Assembly: GCA_017533915.1 (NCBI GenBank)
Contig: JAFWHX010000020.1
Span: 1-64,000, forward strand
DNA: 64,000 nt
Direction of reading: 5' to 3'
Source: Eubacterium sp.
GTDB taxonomy: Bacteria; Bacillota; Clostridia; Peptostreptococcales; Anaerovoracaceae
This document shows, piece after piece, positions 5,333-15,405 of this stretch (position 1 is its first letter; every line of letters starts with the position of its first letter). Under the pieces are notes generated by a model. It made no database searches and had not been told where the DNA came from. It worked only from the letters and a program-made list of their open reading frames with translations. Made by a program: the position numbers and the translations under genes.

Positions 5333-7927
5333 ATGATAAAACGACATGTTACGAAGACAACCATATTGACAATGATGCTGGCATTGTCATTGACCATTGC
5401 AGGATATATCGGCAGTCCTGCGGCGGTCAGGGCCGCCACATCATCATTTGCGAAAAGTGCAGCTGCACAGTTGAACGACGGCGAATCTGTTTTCACGATC
5501 AGATCTAAAGCGGACAAAGCGGCACTGCATCAGGAAGCGGAAGCCTTGCCATCCAGCTTTGATCTGCGGGATGTGAACGGGAAGAATTACGTGACTCCGG
5601 TAAAAGATCAGTCTCCGTGGGGCAGCTGCTGGAGCTTTGCGGCAATCGGCGCATCAGAGACCAGCATTCTTCATGAACTGGGACTTTCCAACGAAGAATA
5701 CAAAGACAAATATGGTGAAGAGCTGAATTTATCCGAAAAAGACCTTGCGTGGTTTACATACCATCAGTTAACAGAACAGGATGTTTGTGACAGTGTGCCG
5801 GCATCACAGGTCGGAGAAGGCATCGATGCCAGTAAGCTGGAAGAGAAAGACCGGAACAGCGTTTATAATATAGGCGGCGCCGTATTTTTTGGCACATCCC
5901 TGTTCGCGCAGGGATTGGGGCCAAAATATGAAAGCGCATCTTTTGATGACGAAAATAATAAGCAGCCATTCAAGTACATGGGGAAAAACGGCTATACAGA
6001 TTATGATTACTTTACGAATGGCTTTCTGAAAGAAGAAGTGCGACAGGCTTACATAAAACGTAAGGGCAGTGATGAAGGGTTTGAGGAGTACTACAACAAA
6101 ACAGCAAATGCTATCATCACAGAGTATCCTGACGGCACCGGATTGCCCTATAGCATGTATGATGACTGGACTATTCCTGTCAATGCGAAGCACAGAATGA
6201 TATTCAACGGACACAATGGAGCAGTCCTCCAGGAAAGCTGCATCCTGCCATCGCCCGCGATAATGTCAGATGGTCTTACCCCCGTGTATGAGGGATTTGA
6301 CCAGGCAGGCCTGGATGCCATCAAAAAGAAATTATGCGAAGGCTATGCGGTAAGTATTTCCTACCATGCTGATCAGGCTATGCCGGGGCAGGAAATCTCC
6401 GGTGATAAAGAAGTATATATCAACGTAGAGGGCGAGCATCCCACATGGGCTCAGTATACCTGCGACAGCGGTGAAGGCGTAGAATCGAATCATGCTGTCA
6501 CGATCGTCGGGTACGATGACAATTACAGCAAGGATAATTTCCTGAAAGGCACATCTAAACAGGGAAATAATAAGAATCCGGGCAAAGACGGTGCCTTCAT
6601 AGTAAAGAATAACTGGGGAAGTCTCAATGACACCTCGGAAGGAAAGCGAAATTACTATGACTGGGGCATCGATGGCAGCGGTTATTTCTATCTCTCCTAT
6701 TATGATAAAACCATTGATACAGTCGAAACGTTTGATTTCTACACATACAAAGACAGGGATCATGTGGAAGATACAAAATACTATGTAAATCAATATGATT
6801 TCAACCCGCAGATGAGCGTCAATTCCAGCATTGAGCAGGAGCCTTCCAGCATGGCAAATGTGTTTACAGCAGAGAAGGATCAGATACTCACACATATTTC
6901 CACACAGACAGCCAAGCCAAACACACATGTATTCTATACTGTTTATAAACTGAACGATAACTATACCAGCCCTGATGATGGAGAAGCGCTTGAATCCGGT
7001 GACATGACATTCGAGTTCGGCGGGTATCATAGAATTGGCCTGGCCAAAGAATACCTGCTGCCGGCGGGCACGCACTTCTCAGTGATCTGCACGCAGATGA
7101 TACCTGATGATACATCGGATACCGGGTATGCCTATGAAACATTATATTCCCTCAGTATGAAAGATATGACTACTTTCACCGGTGAAAATGTCACCTACAA
7201 TGGTGTTATAAATAAGGGAGAAAGTTATACCTTCAGTAATAGCAAATGGACAGACTGGGCGGATACGAAAGATGAGATATTAGCGCTGGCTAAAGAATAC
7301 GTTGGCATAGACTTTGTCACAGACAATTTCAGCATAAAGGCATACTCGGTACCTGCGGATGCCGATGTGGTGCAAGACCTGTCTTATGCAGAGATCAGTT
7401 TAGATAAGACAAGCGTTAAGTATAATGGCAAGGTCCAGAAACCGGCTGTGAAATCCGTAACGCTGAAGGGGGAAACGGTTCCAGAAGACGCCTACACCGT
7501 AGCTGTTACAGATTATGAGGATAACGAGGTTTCTCCGAAAAATGCCGGGAAATATCTTGTTGCGATCCATGGTATCCCAGGAAAAGGCTATTATGGCGGC
7601 GCCGTTGCAGTCTATCAAATCAAGCAGGCTGCCAACACGATAAAGCTGAATAAGAAGACGATCAAAAAAGCGACCACTTATACCGTGAAAAAGAAGGCCA
7701 TCAATAAAAAAGCAAGGACATACACGGTAAAGAGAAATGGCAAAGGGAAGATTTCCATGACAAACAAGTCTTCCAAAAAGCTGAAGAAGTACATTAAACT
7801 GAAAGGAACGAAGGTAACCCTTGCGAAGAAGGCGCCAAAGGGTACCTACAAGTTTACGATCAGAGTAGCTGCGAATGGGAACTGGAAAAAGACAACATCA
7901 AAAGTAATCACAATAAAAGTCAGATAA
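5333..7927 (+). CDS. Secreted papain-family (C1) cysteine protease with lectin-like and lysine-rich domains
   Basis: The product is 864 aa. A signal peptide ends near VRA-AT (about residue 35). The papain-type catalytic residues are visible: [12 protein letters not shown] with Cys99, [12 protein letters not shown] with His387 and VKNNWGS with Asn427. The Cys-His spacing is much larger than in papain, so there is a big insertion. A beta-rich region after residue about 450 matches the lectin-like domain often attached to these proteases. Residues about 685-765 form an Ig-like module. The last 100 residues are a lysine-rich repeat domain also present in the two following genes. AAGGAGG at 5320-5326 precedes ATG 5333. 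It is likely an extracellular or wall-bound protease. Confidence 0.85.
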   Translation: MIKRHVTKTTILTMMLALSLTIAGYIGSPAAVRAATSSFAKSAAAQLNDGESVFTIRSKADKAALHQEAEALPSSFDLRDVNGKNYVTPVKDQSPWGSCWSFAAIGASETSILHELGLSNEEYKDKYGEELNLSEKDLAWFTYHQLTEQDVCDSVPASQVGEGIDASKLEEKDRNSVYNIGGAVFFGTSLFAQGLGPKYESASFDDENNKQPFKYMGKNGYTDYDYFTNGFLKEEVRQAYIKRKGSDEGFEEYYNKTANAIITEYPDGTGLPYSMYDDWTIPVNAKHRMIFNGHNGAVLQESCILPSPAIMSDGLTPVYEGFDQAGLDAIKKKLCEGYAVSISYHADQAMPGQEISGDKEVYINVEGEHPTWAQYTCDSGEGVESNHAVTIVGYDDNYSKDNFLKGTSKQGNNKNPGKDGAFIVKNNWGSLNDTSEGKRNYYDWGIDGSGYFYLSYYDKTIDTVETFDFYTYKDRDHVEDTKYYVNQYDFNPQMSVNSSIEQEPSSMANVFTAEKDQILTHISTQTAKPNTHVFYTVYKLNDNYTSPDDGEALESGDMTFEFGGYHRIGLAKEYLLPAGTHFSVICTQMIPDDTSDTGYAYETLYSLSMKDMTTFTGENVTYNGVINKGESYTFSNSKWTDWADTKDEILALAKEYVGIDFVTDNFSIKAYSVPADADVVQDLSYAEISLDKTSVKYNGKVQKPAVKSVTLKGETVPEDAYTVAVTDYEDNEVSPKNAGKYLVAIHGIPGKGYYGGAVAVYQIKQAANTIKLNKKTIKKATTYTVKKKAINKKARTYTVKRNGKGKISMTNKSSKKLKKYIKLKGTKVTLAKKAPKGTYKFTIRVAANGNWKKTTSKVITIKVR

Positions 7928-7970
7928 ACAAAAGAGAAAACAGCTTTGAGCAATAACAGTATGGAGGTTT

Positions 7971-8787
7971 TTGAAGAAGCGTATAATTGAGACTATCGGT
8001 TCTGGCTTTGATAGTCGTCATGATGCTGAGTGCTGTTTCTGTTTCCGGGTTTGCTGAAGACGGGACTCAGAAGAAAGCGAAGCAGACGATCCTGCTTTAC
8101 ACTATTGGATCTGATCTGGAGACTAGTGCGGGGATGGCGACATACAATCTGCGCCAGATCTTGAAGTCAAGCTTCAGCGCGGACGAAGACATCAATGTTG
8201 TTATTATGACTGGAGGCTCGAATAAGTGGAACCTGGACGATGATGAAGATCCTGAAAATGTCAACGGATTACTGACATTCCCTGAAGACGTGGCTTTGCC
8301 GGACGATGCGGTGATAGCCGAGGACCCGGATCATCCCCGAAGAAATACATCATCCGCGACAAGCACAGCGGAATAAGCAACAAGTACAATCAGATCTGGG
8401 AAGCACGATGTGATCCTGAAAGGCCTCGGTCAGTACACCGGCGAGTACTACACCACATACACCATCGCAAAAGCAGAGAATCCACTCAAGCTGAAAAACA
8501 AGAGCAAGAAGACAGTGGTGCGCCACAGTAAGCTCAAAAAGAGATCACAGACTCTCAAGTTCAGCAAAGTCGTCAAAGTCGTCAAAGCCGGAAAAGGCAA
8601 GATGACCTACACCAGAAGATCCGGCAACAAGAAGATCAAGATCAACAAAAAGACCGGGAAAGTGACCATCAAAAAAGGCCTGAAAAAGGGCACTTATAAA
8701 GTGAGTGTCAAAGTCAGGGCAGTAGGAGACACCAACTACAAAGCCTCCACTACCAAGACCGTGACATTCAAGATCAGGGTCAAGTAG
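7971..8787 (+). pseudogene. Clostripain-family (C11) cysteine protease, frameshifted and internally deleted
   Basis: GGAGG at 7963-7967 precedes TTG AAG AAG CGT, a plausible signal-peptide start. The hydrophobic signal itself continues in another frame from 7987, which implies a frameshift near 7985. The N-terminal part carries TILLYTIGSDLETSAGMA, typical of clostripain-like C11 peptidases. The frame then changes again: KYIIRDKHSGISNKYNQIWE is readable from about 8340 in a different phase. The catalytic His and Cys region is deleted. From 8410 an intact frame encodes the C-terminal lysine-rich module, ending at TAG 8785-8787. It appears to be one dead secreted protease. Confidence 0.7.
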
Positions 8788-8830
8788 AGAAAAGAAAATC
8801 ATTCTGATAAGTTCTTCCTTGAGAAACAAG

Positions 8831-8865
8831 AAACAGCGGTATATCATCAGGTGTGCCGCTGCTTT
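8831..8865 (+). terminator. Weak terminator-like hairpin
   Basis: CAGCGG and CCGCTG arms, with only a short T-tract after them. Confidence 0.4.
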
Positions 8866-8937
8866 AAAAATGTCGTATATTATTCTTCCTTTTTACATTT
8901 TTAGTGTTACAATGGCGATAGAAGGGAGATGATGGTG

Positions 8938-10416
8938 ATGAATACAATAGCGAAACGTATTATGGCTATATCTCTATGCGTTGTTGCAATAGCGATGCTG
9001 ATCGCTTTGATCAGTTCTGCGGAGGTGTATGCAGAGGAACTTGATTCAGGACAAGCTGGGGACTGCCAGTGGGCTTATTATTATAATAAATCGGGAAAGT
9101 ATGTTATACATATTAACGGTATGTCAGAGGGTGATGGAAGGATACCTGATTATACCATGGTATCAGGAGAGTCGACAGCTCCATGGACCAAGTATAGGAA
9201 TCAGGTCGATGAGGTGAGTTTTTCGAACGTAAAAGAGATAGGCAACTATGCATTTCGCGATTTCACTAAGATCTCACATGTTTATATAGAAGGCGTCAGG
9301 CGCATAGGAGATCATGCCTTCTATGCATGCAGCGGCTTGAGATACATACAAGTACATGGCGATAACTGCATTATTCAGGATGATGCATTTAACGAATGCT
9401 GGAGTAATGACCATGTCATGGATCTTGTTGAGTTAGAGGGTGTAAAGTCTCTTGGATATGAAGCTTTTGGTGAAGTGGACTGCAAGGAGCTGGATCTCGG
9501 AGAAGGGCTGGAGAGTATAGGAAATGGCTGTTTCTACTGCAATGAGGCACTGACAAATGTCTTTATTCCTAAGAGCTGCACGTTTATTGATGAGAGAGCA
9601 TTCATCGGCTGTGACAAACTGACAGATGTGTGTGTTGCTAATCCTTCATGCATGATCAAAGAGTATGCATTCGATAAGGACTACGTAAAAGCGATATTTG
9701 GATTTGCCGGGTCTACGGCAGAGACATATGCTCATCAAAAAGGCATACAATTTGTACCTATCGGGAACCTGGGAACCGGCACGTTTGATCTGTCCGACGG
9801 CAATGCGAGCATACAGTACCGCGATCCGGCCAGTCCGGATTTTCCTGTGTTTTCTTCAATTCAGGCACTGCTTATGGATGGCCAGATAATTGAGTGGGGT
9901 GATGCAGGCTTAGGGTATTTGGATTTGGATAAAGATGGCAATGCGGATATAAGTTACGATATGGATGATAAAAACATGCTGTGGTTTTCGGTACTATCTG
10001 AAAGAAGTGTCGGCGGAGCAATAAGTTTTACATTGTCTGATGAGGCGATAAAGAATATTGAAACGAACGTAACACCGTTCTATGAGACACTTATATTCGA
10101 GCTGCCTAAGCTAGACAATCCAATGACCGTTAGTCCTAAGACCGCGACAGTCAAATATTCAAGACTTAAGAAGAAAGCTCAGACACTGAAAGTCAGTAAA
10201 GTCCTGACGATCAAAAACGCGAAGGGAACTAAAAGCTTCAAAAAGCTAAAAGGGAATAAGAAGATCACGATCAACAGGACATCCGGCAAGGTGACAGTAA
10301 AGAAAGGCCTGAAGAAGGGCAGCTATAAAGTCAAGGTCAAAGTCCAAGCTTCAGGAGATGACATGTACAAAGCATCAGCATGGAAGGAAGCCGTATTTAC
10401 GATCAAAGTGAAATAG
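8938..10416 (+). CDS. BspA-like leucine-rich repeat secreted protein
   Basis: ATG 8938 is chosen because AAGGGAG at 8922-8928 is best spaced to it; ATG 8929 and 8932 are too close. A signal peptide ends near VYA-EE. Residues about 90-260 contain LRR_5 (BspA/TpLRR) repeats of the form IGNYAFRDFTKIS, IGDHAFYACSGL and IDERAFIGCDKL. These are surface modules used for adhesion in oral and gut bacteria. The C-terminal about 90 residues form the lysine-rich module (KKITINRTSGKVTVKKGLKK) shared with the preceding proteins. There is no LPxTG sortase site. The module may bind wall polymers by charge; that is inference. Confidence 0.8.
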   Translation: MNTIAKRIMAISLCVVAIAMLIALISSAEVYAEELDSGQAGDCQWAYYYNKSGKYVIHINGMSEGDGRIPDYTMVSGESTAPWTKYRNQVDEVSFSNVKEIGNYAFRDFTKISHVYIEGVRRIGDHAFYACSGLRYIQVHGDNCIIQDDAFNECWSNDHVMDLVELEGVKSLGYEAFGEVDCKELDLGEGLESIGNGCFYCNEALTNVFIPKSCTFIDERAFIGCDKLTDVCVANPSCMIKEYAFDKDYVKAIFGFAGSTAETYAHQKGIQFVPIGNLGTGTFDLSDGNASIQYRDPASPDFPVFSSIQALLMDGQIIEWGDAGLGYLDLDKDGNADISYDMDDKNMLWFSVLSERSVGGAISFTLSDEAIKNIETNVTPFYETLIFELPKLDNPMTVSPKTATVKYSRLKKKAQTLKVSKVLTIKNAKGTKSFKKLKGNKKITINRTSGKVTVKKGLKKGSYKVKVKVQASGDDMYKASAWKEAVFTIKVK

Positions 10417-10440
10417 CATTTCTGTAAAGAGAGGGATCAT

Positions 10441-12180
10441 ATGCCGAAGAAAACTGTATGGGAAATGAGTGAACTGGAGCGGAGGCATTTCAGCCTTGGC
10501 GGCCGCACTTTCCGTGCGCTTCTGCTCATCTGTATAGTGATGAGTGTTGCTGCAGGTGGATTCGGGCTCTATTTATACGGCGCGACTGTGAACCGTGAAT
10601 ACAGGATAAAGACCTGGCAGGACGCGAAGGTCGCAGCACAGGATCTGGACATAAATGAGGTGCGGAGGGAAGCCGATATCGCAGTTTCTGTCTATGACAG
10701 CCTCTCTGAGGAAGAACGCAAAAGCGATCCAGAAGAATGGCTGGATAAATATGAAGATGTGCGCGGCCCTCTTTTTGAGAGACAGCGTCTCAAGCTCTAT
10801 CAGATCATGGATGCAAGTGATGATGTAGCCTCTTACATCGCGTTTCTTGACCTGGAGCATAACAGAATGGTCTATATTCTGGACTGCGATCCGACAGACC
10901 ACTTCTGTCCTCCAGGCACGTGGGATGAGATGAAGCCGGAGTGGATGGACGGCTATGTGAACGGAGCAAAACCACATCTGCTCGATGGACTGTACGGCAC
11001 CGGAGTCATGCCTTCGATAATATATCGCATGGATAAGTACGGCTACAGGAGCTCTGCTTCTGTGAAACTGTTCAATGAGGACAAATACCCGGTCATGGTA
11101 TTCTGTGAGTCGGATATGACGCAGGTGACCAAAACGACCATGAATTTCATGATCCAGTATGCGATCCTGCTTATAGTCATCACTTTGATCGTGCTTGTCA
11201 TTTCCCTGAAGCATATCCGTAAAGTAGTGGTCGATCCGATCAACTCGCTTTCGAAGGCGGCCAGCGATTATTCTAAAGACAGGAACGACGAACAGCGCGA
11301 TGGGCAGCATTTTGCTTCTCTTGACATACGGACAGGCGATGAGATCGAGAATCTTAGCCTGACGATGAAGGCGATGGAACAGGATATCGCCAGCTATGTT
11401 GAGAACCTTACAAAGGTCACAGCCGAGAAGGAGCGCGTAAATACTGAGCTCAAGCTGGCCACACGCATACAGAACGAGATGCTGCCGAACATTTTCCCGG
11501 CATTCCCGGATCGTGAGGAGTTCAATATCTATGCTTCCATGACTCCTGCGAAAGAGGTCGGCGGTGACTTCTACGACTTCTTCTTTGTCGATCAAAGCCA
11601 TCTAGCTCTGGTTATAGCCGATGTTTCCGGCAAGGGCATCCCGGCTGCCATGTTCATGATGATGGCAAAGACGATGATACAGGCTCGCGCTATGGCGAAT
11701 GGCAGTCCGGCGAGCGTGCTTGAGGATGTGAACAATATCATCTGCGAGAACAACCGTGAGCAGATGTTCGTAACAGTATGGCTTGGTATCCTTGATATCG
11801 AGACGGGCATACTGACAGCAGCAAATGCCGGTCATGAGTACCCGGTCATCAAGCCGCCAGACGGGACTTTTGATATCGTTAAGGACAAGCACGGGTTCGT
11901 TATAGGCGGCATGAAAGGTGTGAAGTATAAGGATTACGATCTTAAGATGCTTCCTGGATCAAAGATCTTTGTATATACTGATGGAATACCTGAAGCAAAG
12001 AACGCTTCAGATGAGATGTTTGGAATAAACCGTACTGTGCTTGCTCTCAACAGAGTGGCTGACAAGGATCCTGAGCAGATTCTGCCGGCAGTAGAAGACA
12101 GTGTATGGAAGTTTGTCGGAGACGCTGAGCAGTTTGACGATATGACGATGCTATGCATAGAATACAGGGGGGTCAAATAA
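10441..12180 (+). CDS. Membrane-bound SpoIIE/RsbU-type serine phosphatase with HAMP domain
   Basis: The product is 579 aa. One membrane helix lies at about residues 22-45, followed by an extracytoplasmic sensor region of about 190 residues. A second helix (about 236-258) leads into a HAMP-like segment (VVVDPINSLSKAASDYS) and a short coiled coil. A PP2C/SpoIIE phosphatase domain runs from about residue 345 to the end, with metal-binding acidic motifs in VGGDFYDFFF, VIADVSGKGIPA, YTDGIPEAKN and FDDMTML. Such proteins dephosphorylate STAS anti-anti-sigma proteins in response to signals. The STAS protein two genes downstream is a candidate substrate. The next gene overlaps by one base. Confidence 0.88.
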   Translation: MPKKTVWEMSELERRHFSLGGRTFRALLLICIVMSVAAGGFGLYLYGATVNREYRIKTWQDAKVAAQDLDINEVRREADIAVSVYDSLSEEERKSDPEEWLDKYEDVRGPLFERQRLKLYQIMDASDDVASYIAFLDLEHNRMVYILDCDPTDHFCPPGTWDEMKPEWMDGYVNGAKPHLLDGLYGTGVMPSIIYRMDKYGYRSSASVKLFNEDKYPVMVFCESDMTQVTKTTMNFMIQYAILLIVITLIVLVISLKHIRKVVVDPINSLSKAASDYSKDRNDEQRDGQHFASLDIRTGDEIENLSLTMKAMEQDIASYVENLTKVTAEKERVNTELKLATRIQNEMLPNIFPAFPDREEFNIYASMTPAKEVGGDFYDFFFVDQSHLALVIADVSGKGIPAAMFMMMAKTMIQARAMANGSPASVLEDVNNIICENNREQMFVTVWLGILDIETGILTAANAGHEYPVIKPPDGTFDIVKDKHGFVIGGMKGVKYKDYDLKMLPGSKIFVYTDGIPEAKNASDEMFGINRTVLALNRVADKDPEQILPAVEDSVWKFVGDAEQFDDMTMLCIEYRGVK

Positions 12181-12743
12181 TGACACTATTTGAAAAGGCA
12201 GCTGAATTCGCCATAAGGGCACATTCAGGGACAGTCCGTAAGAAAGAACATATACCATATATCCTGCATCCTATGGAAGTCGCCGCGATAGCGTCTACGA
12301 TGTCGCATGAAGAGGAGCTCCTGGCTGCTGCTATGCTCCATGATACTGTAGAGGATACAGATACATCTGCAGAAGAGATCATGGATCTTTTCGGGAGCCG
12401 TGTAGCTGAGCTCGTCGCCTCAGAAACTGAAGACAAGCACCGCGGACGTCCTGCTACAGAGACGTGGGCCATCAGAAAGGAAGAATCAATAGCTGAGCTG
12501 AAAAGCACTGATGATCAGGCAGTAAAGATTCTGTGGCTGTCAGATAAGCTCAGTAATATGAGGTCTTTTCACAGGATGTGGCTGAAACAGGGAGACGATA
12601 TGTGGAAGAGTTTCCATCAGACTGATCCCGCGAAGCAGGCATGGTATTACCGGACGATAATGGATGCCGTTTCAGAGCTGAGAGAATATGATGCATGGAA
12701 GGAATACCGGCACCTTGTCGAAGAGGTCTTTCAGGAGGTATAG
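12180..12743 (+). CDS. HD-domain protein, small (p)ppGpp hydrolase-like
   Basis: ATG 12180 overlaps the preceding stop (TAATG), with AGGGGGG at 12166-12172. The 187-aa protein has the HD fold order of RelA/SpoT and MESH1-type hydrolases: HPMEVAAIA, AMLHDTVEDT with the HD pair at residues 54-55, and SDKLSNMR. There is no synthetase, TGS or ACT domain, and the length suits a stand-alone alarmone hydrolase. A different nucleotide substrate is possible. Translational coupling to the SpoIIE-type phosphatase and the STAS protein suggests that alarmone turnover is wired into a partner-switching pathway here; that link is inference. Confidence 0.8.
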   Translation: MTLFEKAAEFAIRAHSGTVRKKEHIPYILHPMEVAAIASTMSHEEELLAAAMLHDTVEDTDTSAEEIMDLFGSRVAELVASETEDKHRGRPATETWAIRKEESIAELKSTDDQAVKILWLSDKLSNMRSFHRMWLKQGDDMWKSFHQTDPAKQAWYYRTIMDAVSELREYDAWKEYRHLVEEVFQEV

Positions 12744-12744
12744 A

Positions 12745-13926
12745 ATGGACATGAAATACATAGTAGAAGATGGATCACTGGTGATCTCTCTTGAAGGCCG
12801 TATCGACAGCGCCAATTCGCCGCAGGTCGAAGAAGAGATACAGAAGATACGCGACGCAGAGCCGGATACTCCTGTAGTGCTTGACTGCGAAAAGCTTGAA
12901 TACATCTCAAGTGCAGGTCTGCGCGTTCTTTTGAGGCTGCAGCAGGAAACAGGAAATGTAAAGCTGATAAACGTGTCATCCGAGGTCTATGAGATCTTTG
13001 ATATGACTGGATTTGCGGAGATCATGGAGGTCCATAAAGCATACCGTGTGATCTCTGTAGAAGGATGCGAGGTGATCGGAAAAGGGGCAAACGGCAAGAT
13101 ATACAGGATAGACAGAGATACGATCGTTAAAGTATATCTTAATCCTGATGCTCTCCCTGAGATCAACCGCGAACGCGAGCTTGCGCGTACGGCATTCGTA
13201 CTCGGTGTTCCTACAGCAATTCCGTATGATGTCGTGAAGATAGAGGGAGGCGGCTACGGATCGGTGTTCGAGCTCCTGAGCGCCAAGAGTCTTGCTCAGC
13301 TTCTCGAGAGCGGTGAGAAAACGGTCGATGAGACCGCAAAGATGAGTATAGATCTTCTTAAGATAATCCACGGGACGACAGTAAGGCCTGACTCTATGCC
13401 GGACATGAAAGCTGTAGCACTTGACTGGGCAGATTTTCTGGAGGAATATCTTCCGGCTGATCTGTATCAGAAACTGCACAGCCTGATCGCAGATGTGCCG
13501 GATGATAACCACATGATGCACGGAGACTATCATATCAAGAACGTGATGCTCCAGAACGGCGAGTGCCTGCTCATCGATATGGATACGCTCTGCCATGGTA
13601 ATCCGATATTTGAGCTCGCAAGCATGTATAACGCATACTGCGGCTACTGCGAGCTCGATCATTCTATCAGCCAGGATTTCCTGGGCATCCCATATGAGAC
13701 AGCGGCTGAGCTGTGGAATAAGTCTCTGAGACTGTACCTCGATGGTTTTGATGAGGAGCAGGTCAAGGCAGTCGAGGATAAAGCCAAGATCGTCGGATAT
13801 ACGCGCATAATGAGGCGCCGCATCCGCCGCAACGGATTTGACACGGAAGCAGGACGCGCGGAGATCGAGAACTGCAAGAAACATCTGGAAGAGCTTCTTC
13901 CGAAAGTCGACTCGCTGGTATTCTAA
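12745..13926 (+). CDS. STAS domain fused to an APH/choline-kinase-like kinase
   Basis: ATG 12745 follows the preceding TAG by one base, with AGGAGG at 12733-12738. Residues 1-100 are a STAS (anti-sigma antagonist) domain with the YISSAGLRVLL motif; Ser56 is the likely phosphorylation site. Residues about 110-390 are an aminoglycoside-phosphotransferase-like kinase with a glycine loop (GKGANGKIYRI), Brenner box HGDYHIKNVML and the metal-binding LLIDMDTL. The fusion resembles a family known from Fibrobacter and clostridia (TIGR02172-like); the small-molecule or protein substrate is unknown. It is probably the target of the SpoIIE-type phosphatase upstream. Confidence 0.85.
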   Translation: MDMKYIVEDGSLVISLEGRIDSANSPQVEEEIQKIRDAEPDTPVVLDCEKLEYISSAGLRVLLRLQQETGNVKLINVSSEVYEIFDMTGFAEIMEVHKAYRVISVEGCEVIGKGANGKIYRIDRDTIVKVYLNPDALPEINRERELARTAFVLGVPTAIPYDVVKIEGGGYGSVFELLSAKSLAQLLESGEKTVDETAKMSIDLLKIIHGTTVRPDSMPDMKAVALDWADFLEEYLPADLYQKLHSLIADVPDDNHMMHGDYHIKNVMLQNGECLLIDMDTLCHGNPIFELASMYNAYCGYCELDHSISQDFLGIPYETAAELWNKSLRLYLDGFDEEQVKAVEDKAKIVGYTRIMRRRIRRNGFDTEAGRAEIENCKKHLEELLPKVDSLVF

Positions 13927-13996
13927 GGAGTCATATTATAACAGATCAGTTTTTACAGACGTGGTTTTTACAGAATAGCAACAGAAAGGATAAAAA

Positions 13997-14824
13997 ATGC
14001 CGGATTGTGATCATGACTGCAGCTCATGCAATCTTTCTTGCGATGAGCGTGAAGGCGGACAGGTAATACAGAAGCTTGAACAGAATGAAGGAACAAATAT
14101 AAACAAGATAATCGCTGTAGTAAGCGGAAAGGGCGGAGTCGGGAAGTCGTCCATAACTTCGCTTCTCGCCTCGATAAGCAGGCGGAAGGGCAATAAAGTC
14201 GCCGTGATGGACGCTGACATCACAGGCCCGTCTATACCTAAGGCGTTCGGCCTTACTGAGAGGCCTACGGGGATAGAAGACGTGATCTACCCAGTGAAGA
14301 GCAGGAACGGCATCAGTGTGATGTCGATCAACCTGATCCTTGAGAATGAGACTGATCCTGTAGTATGGAGAGGTCCGATCCTTGGAGGGACTCTGCAGCA
14401 GTTCTGGACAGATGTCTACTGGGGAAACAATGATGTGATGTATATGGACATGCCGCCAGGTACCGGCGACGTGATGCTGAGCGCATACCAGCTTCTTCCG
14501 ATCGACGGGATCGTGATAGTGACGTCGCCGCAGGAACTCGTTGAGATGATAGTAGAGAAATCTCTCAACATGGCAGACATTATGAATGTGCCAGTGCTCG
14601 GCATGATCGAAAACATGTCATATTACAAGTGCCCGGACTGCGGAAGCGAGCATGCTCTATTTGGAGAGAGCAGGGTCAACGAGATCGCGGCAAGATTCGG
14701 AATAAAGAATACAGCAAAGCTGCCGCTCGACCCGGAGCTGGCAAAAGCGTGCGATGAAGGTACGATAGAAGACTACGACGGCATCTGTGTGCCGCCTCTT
14801 GAAAAATTCATAGAATCACTGTAG
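13997..14824 (+). CDS. mrp: Mrp/NBP35 family Fe-S cluster carrier ATPase
   Basis: The product is 275 aa. The N-terminus carries Cys residues (CDHDCSSCNLSC) in the spacing seen in NBP35-type proteins. The deviant Walker A VVSGKGGVGKSS follows, then MDADITGPSIPKAFG and MDMPPGTGDVMLS. A C-terminal CPDCG pair (about residues 214-217) probably binds the transferred cluster at a dimer interface. The protein is expected to bind Fe-S clusters in the cytoplasm and hand them to apo-proteins. It is a single gene, separated from the convergent DtxR-type regulator by a bidirectional terminator. Confidence 0.9.
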   Translation: MPDCDHDCSSCNLSCDEREGGQVIQKLEQNEGTNINKIIAVVSGKGGVGKSSITSLLASISRRKGNKVAVMDADITGPSIPKAFGLTERPTGIEDVIYPVKSRNGISVMSINLILENETDPVVWRGPILGGTLQQFWTDVYWGNNDVMYMDMPPGTGDVMLSAYQLLPIDGIVIVTSPQELVEMIVEKSLNMADIMNVPVLGMIENMSYYKCPDCGSEHALFGESRVNEIAARFGIKNTAKLPLDPELAKACDEGTIEDYDGICVPPLEKFIESL

Positions 14825-14886
14825 ACAGATAGCCGAGTCTTGCTTTTCCAGCTGGCGGAAGGCATCTCTGCAGAAAATGGCAAATA

Positions 14887-14918
14887 AAAAATCCCACGCA
14901 GGCTGCGCGGGATTTTTG
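14887..14918. terminator. Bidirectional terminator between mrp and the DtxR-type gene
   Basis: AAATCCCACGC and GCGCGGGATTT pair with one mismatch. It is A-rich on the left and T-rich on the right, so it can serve both strands. Confidence 0.85.
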
Positions 14919-14933
14919 TTTATGTATCAAGAT

Positions 14934-15305
14934 TCAGATCCCTTTTGATTTCGCGTACTTCTTGATAGCGTCGAAACTCTCATCGCTGAGGCAGTGCTCT
15001 ATGTGGCATGAGTCGATGAATGCCTGCTCGCTGCCTACGCCGAGTTTCATAAGGATCCTTGCGACCAGATTATGCTTCTCATATGTTTTAGCAGCTATTG
15101 TGAGACCTTCATCGGTAAGAGTGATATTCTTGCTGCTGTCGATGTTTATCAATCCTTCGTCCTGAAGCTTTTTCATGGCGATGCTGACTGTCGGCTTGGA
15201 GATATCCAGAGCAGAAGCGATGTCTACGCCGTGCACCTGGCCTTTCTCTTCTTTGATCATCAGTATCCTTTCCAGATAGTCTTCAGTAGTTTCATGTATT
15301 CTCAT
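14934..15305 (-). CDS. DtxR/MntR family metal-dependent transcriptional regulator
   Basis: The product is 123 aa, starting MRIHETTEDYLERILMI, the standard opening of MntR/IdeR proteins. A winged helix-turn-helix follows (GVDIASALDISKPTVSIAMK), then a dimerisation region with metal ligands in the CHIEHCLSDE stretch. There is no C-terminal SH3-like domain, so it belongs to the short MntR-like class. Such proteins repress metal uptake or activate efflux when loaded with Mn(II) or Fe(II). No metal transporter lies next to it. A palindrome over its own promoter (15406-15425) points to autoregulation. Confidence 0.88.
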   Translation of the reverse strand: MRIHETTEDYLERILMIKEEKGQVHGVDIASALDISKPTVSIAMKKLQDEGLINIDSSKNITLTDEGLTIAAKTYEKHNLVARILMKLGVGSEQAFIDSCHIEHCLSDESFDAIKKYAKSKGI

Positions 15306-15405
15306 TGTTTATCCTCTTTGTTTTCTTATTTTTTAATAGCGAATGCAGTCTGTCCGCTGCTGCTCATAAACTACTTATCCTGGTGCTGCTGTGAAAGCCA
15401 TATTT

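Noticed and set aside
6332..7075. Long minus-strand open frame inside the C1 protease gene
   Set aside because: It is antisense to a gene with clear catalytic motifs, is Cys/Ile-rich with no recognisable domain, and has no ribosome binding site.
10573..11601. 342-codon minus-strand open frame inside the SpoIIE-type phosphatase gene
   Set aside because: It is a codon-bias shadow of the plus-strand gene with an implausible Arg/His-rich composition.
12976..13884. 302-codon minus-strand open frame opposite the STAS-kinase fusion
   Set aside because: It is a shadow of a strongly supported coding gene, with no motif.
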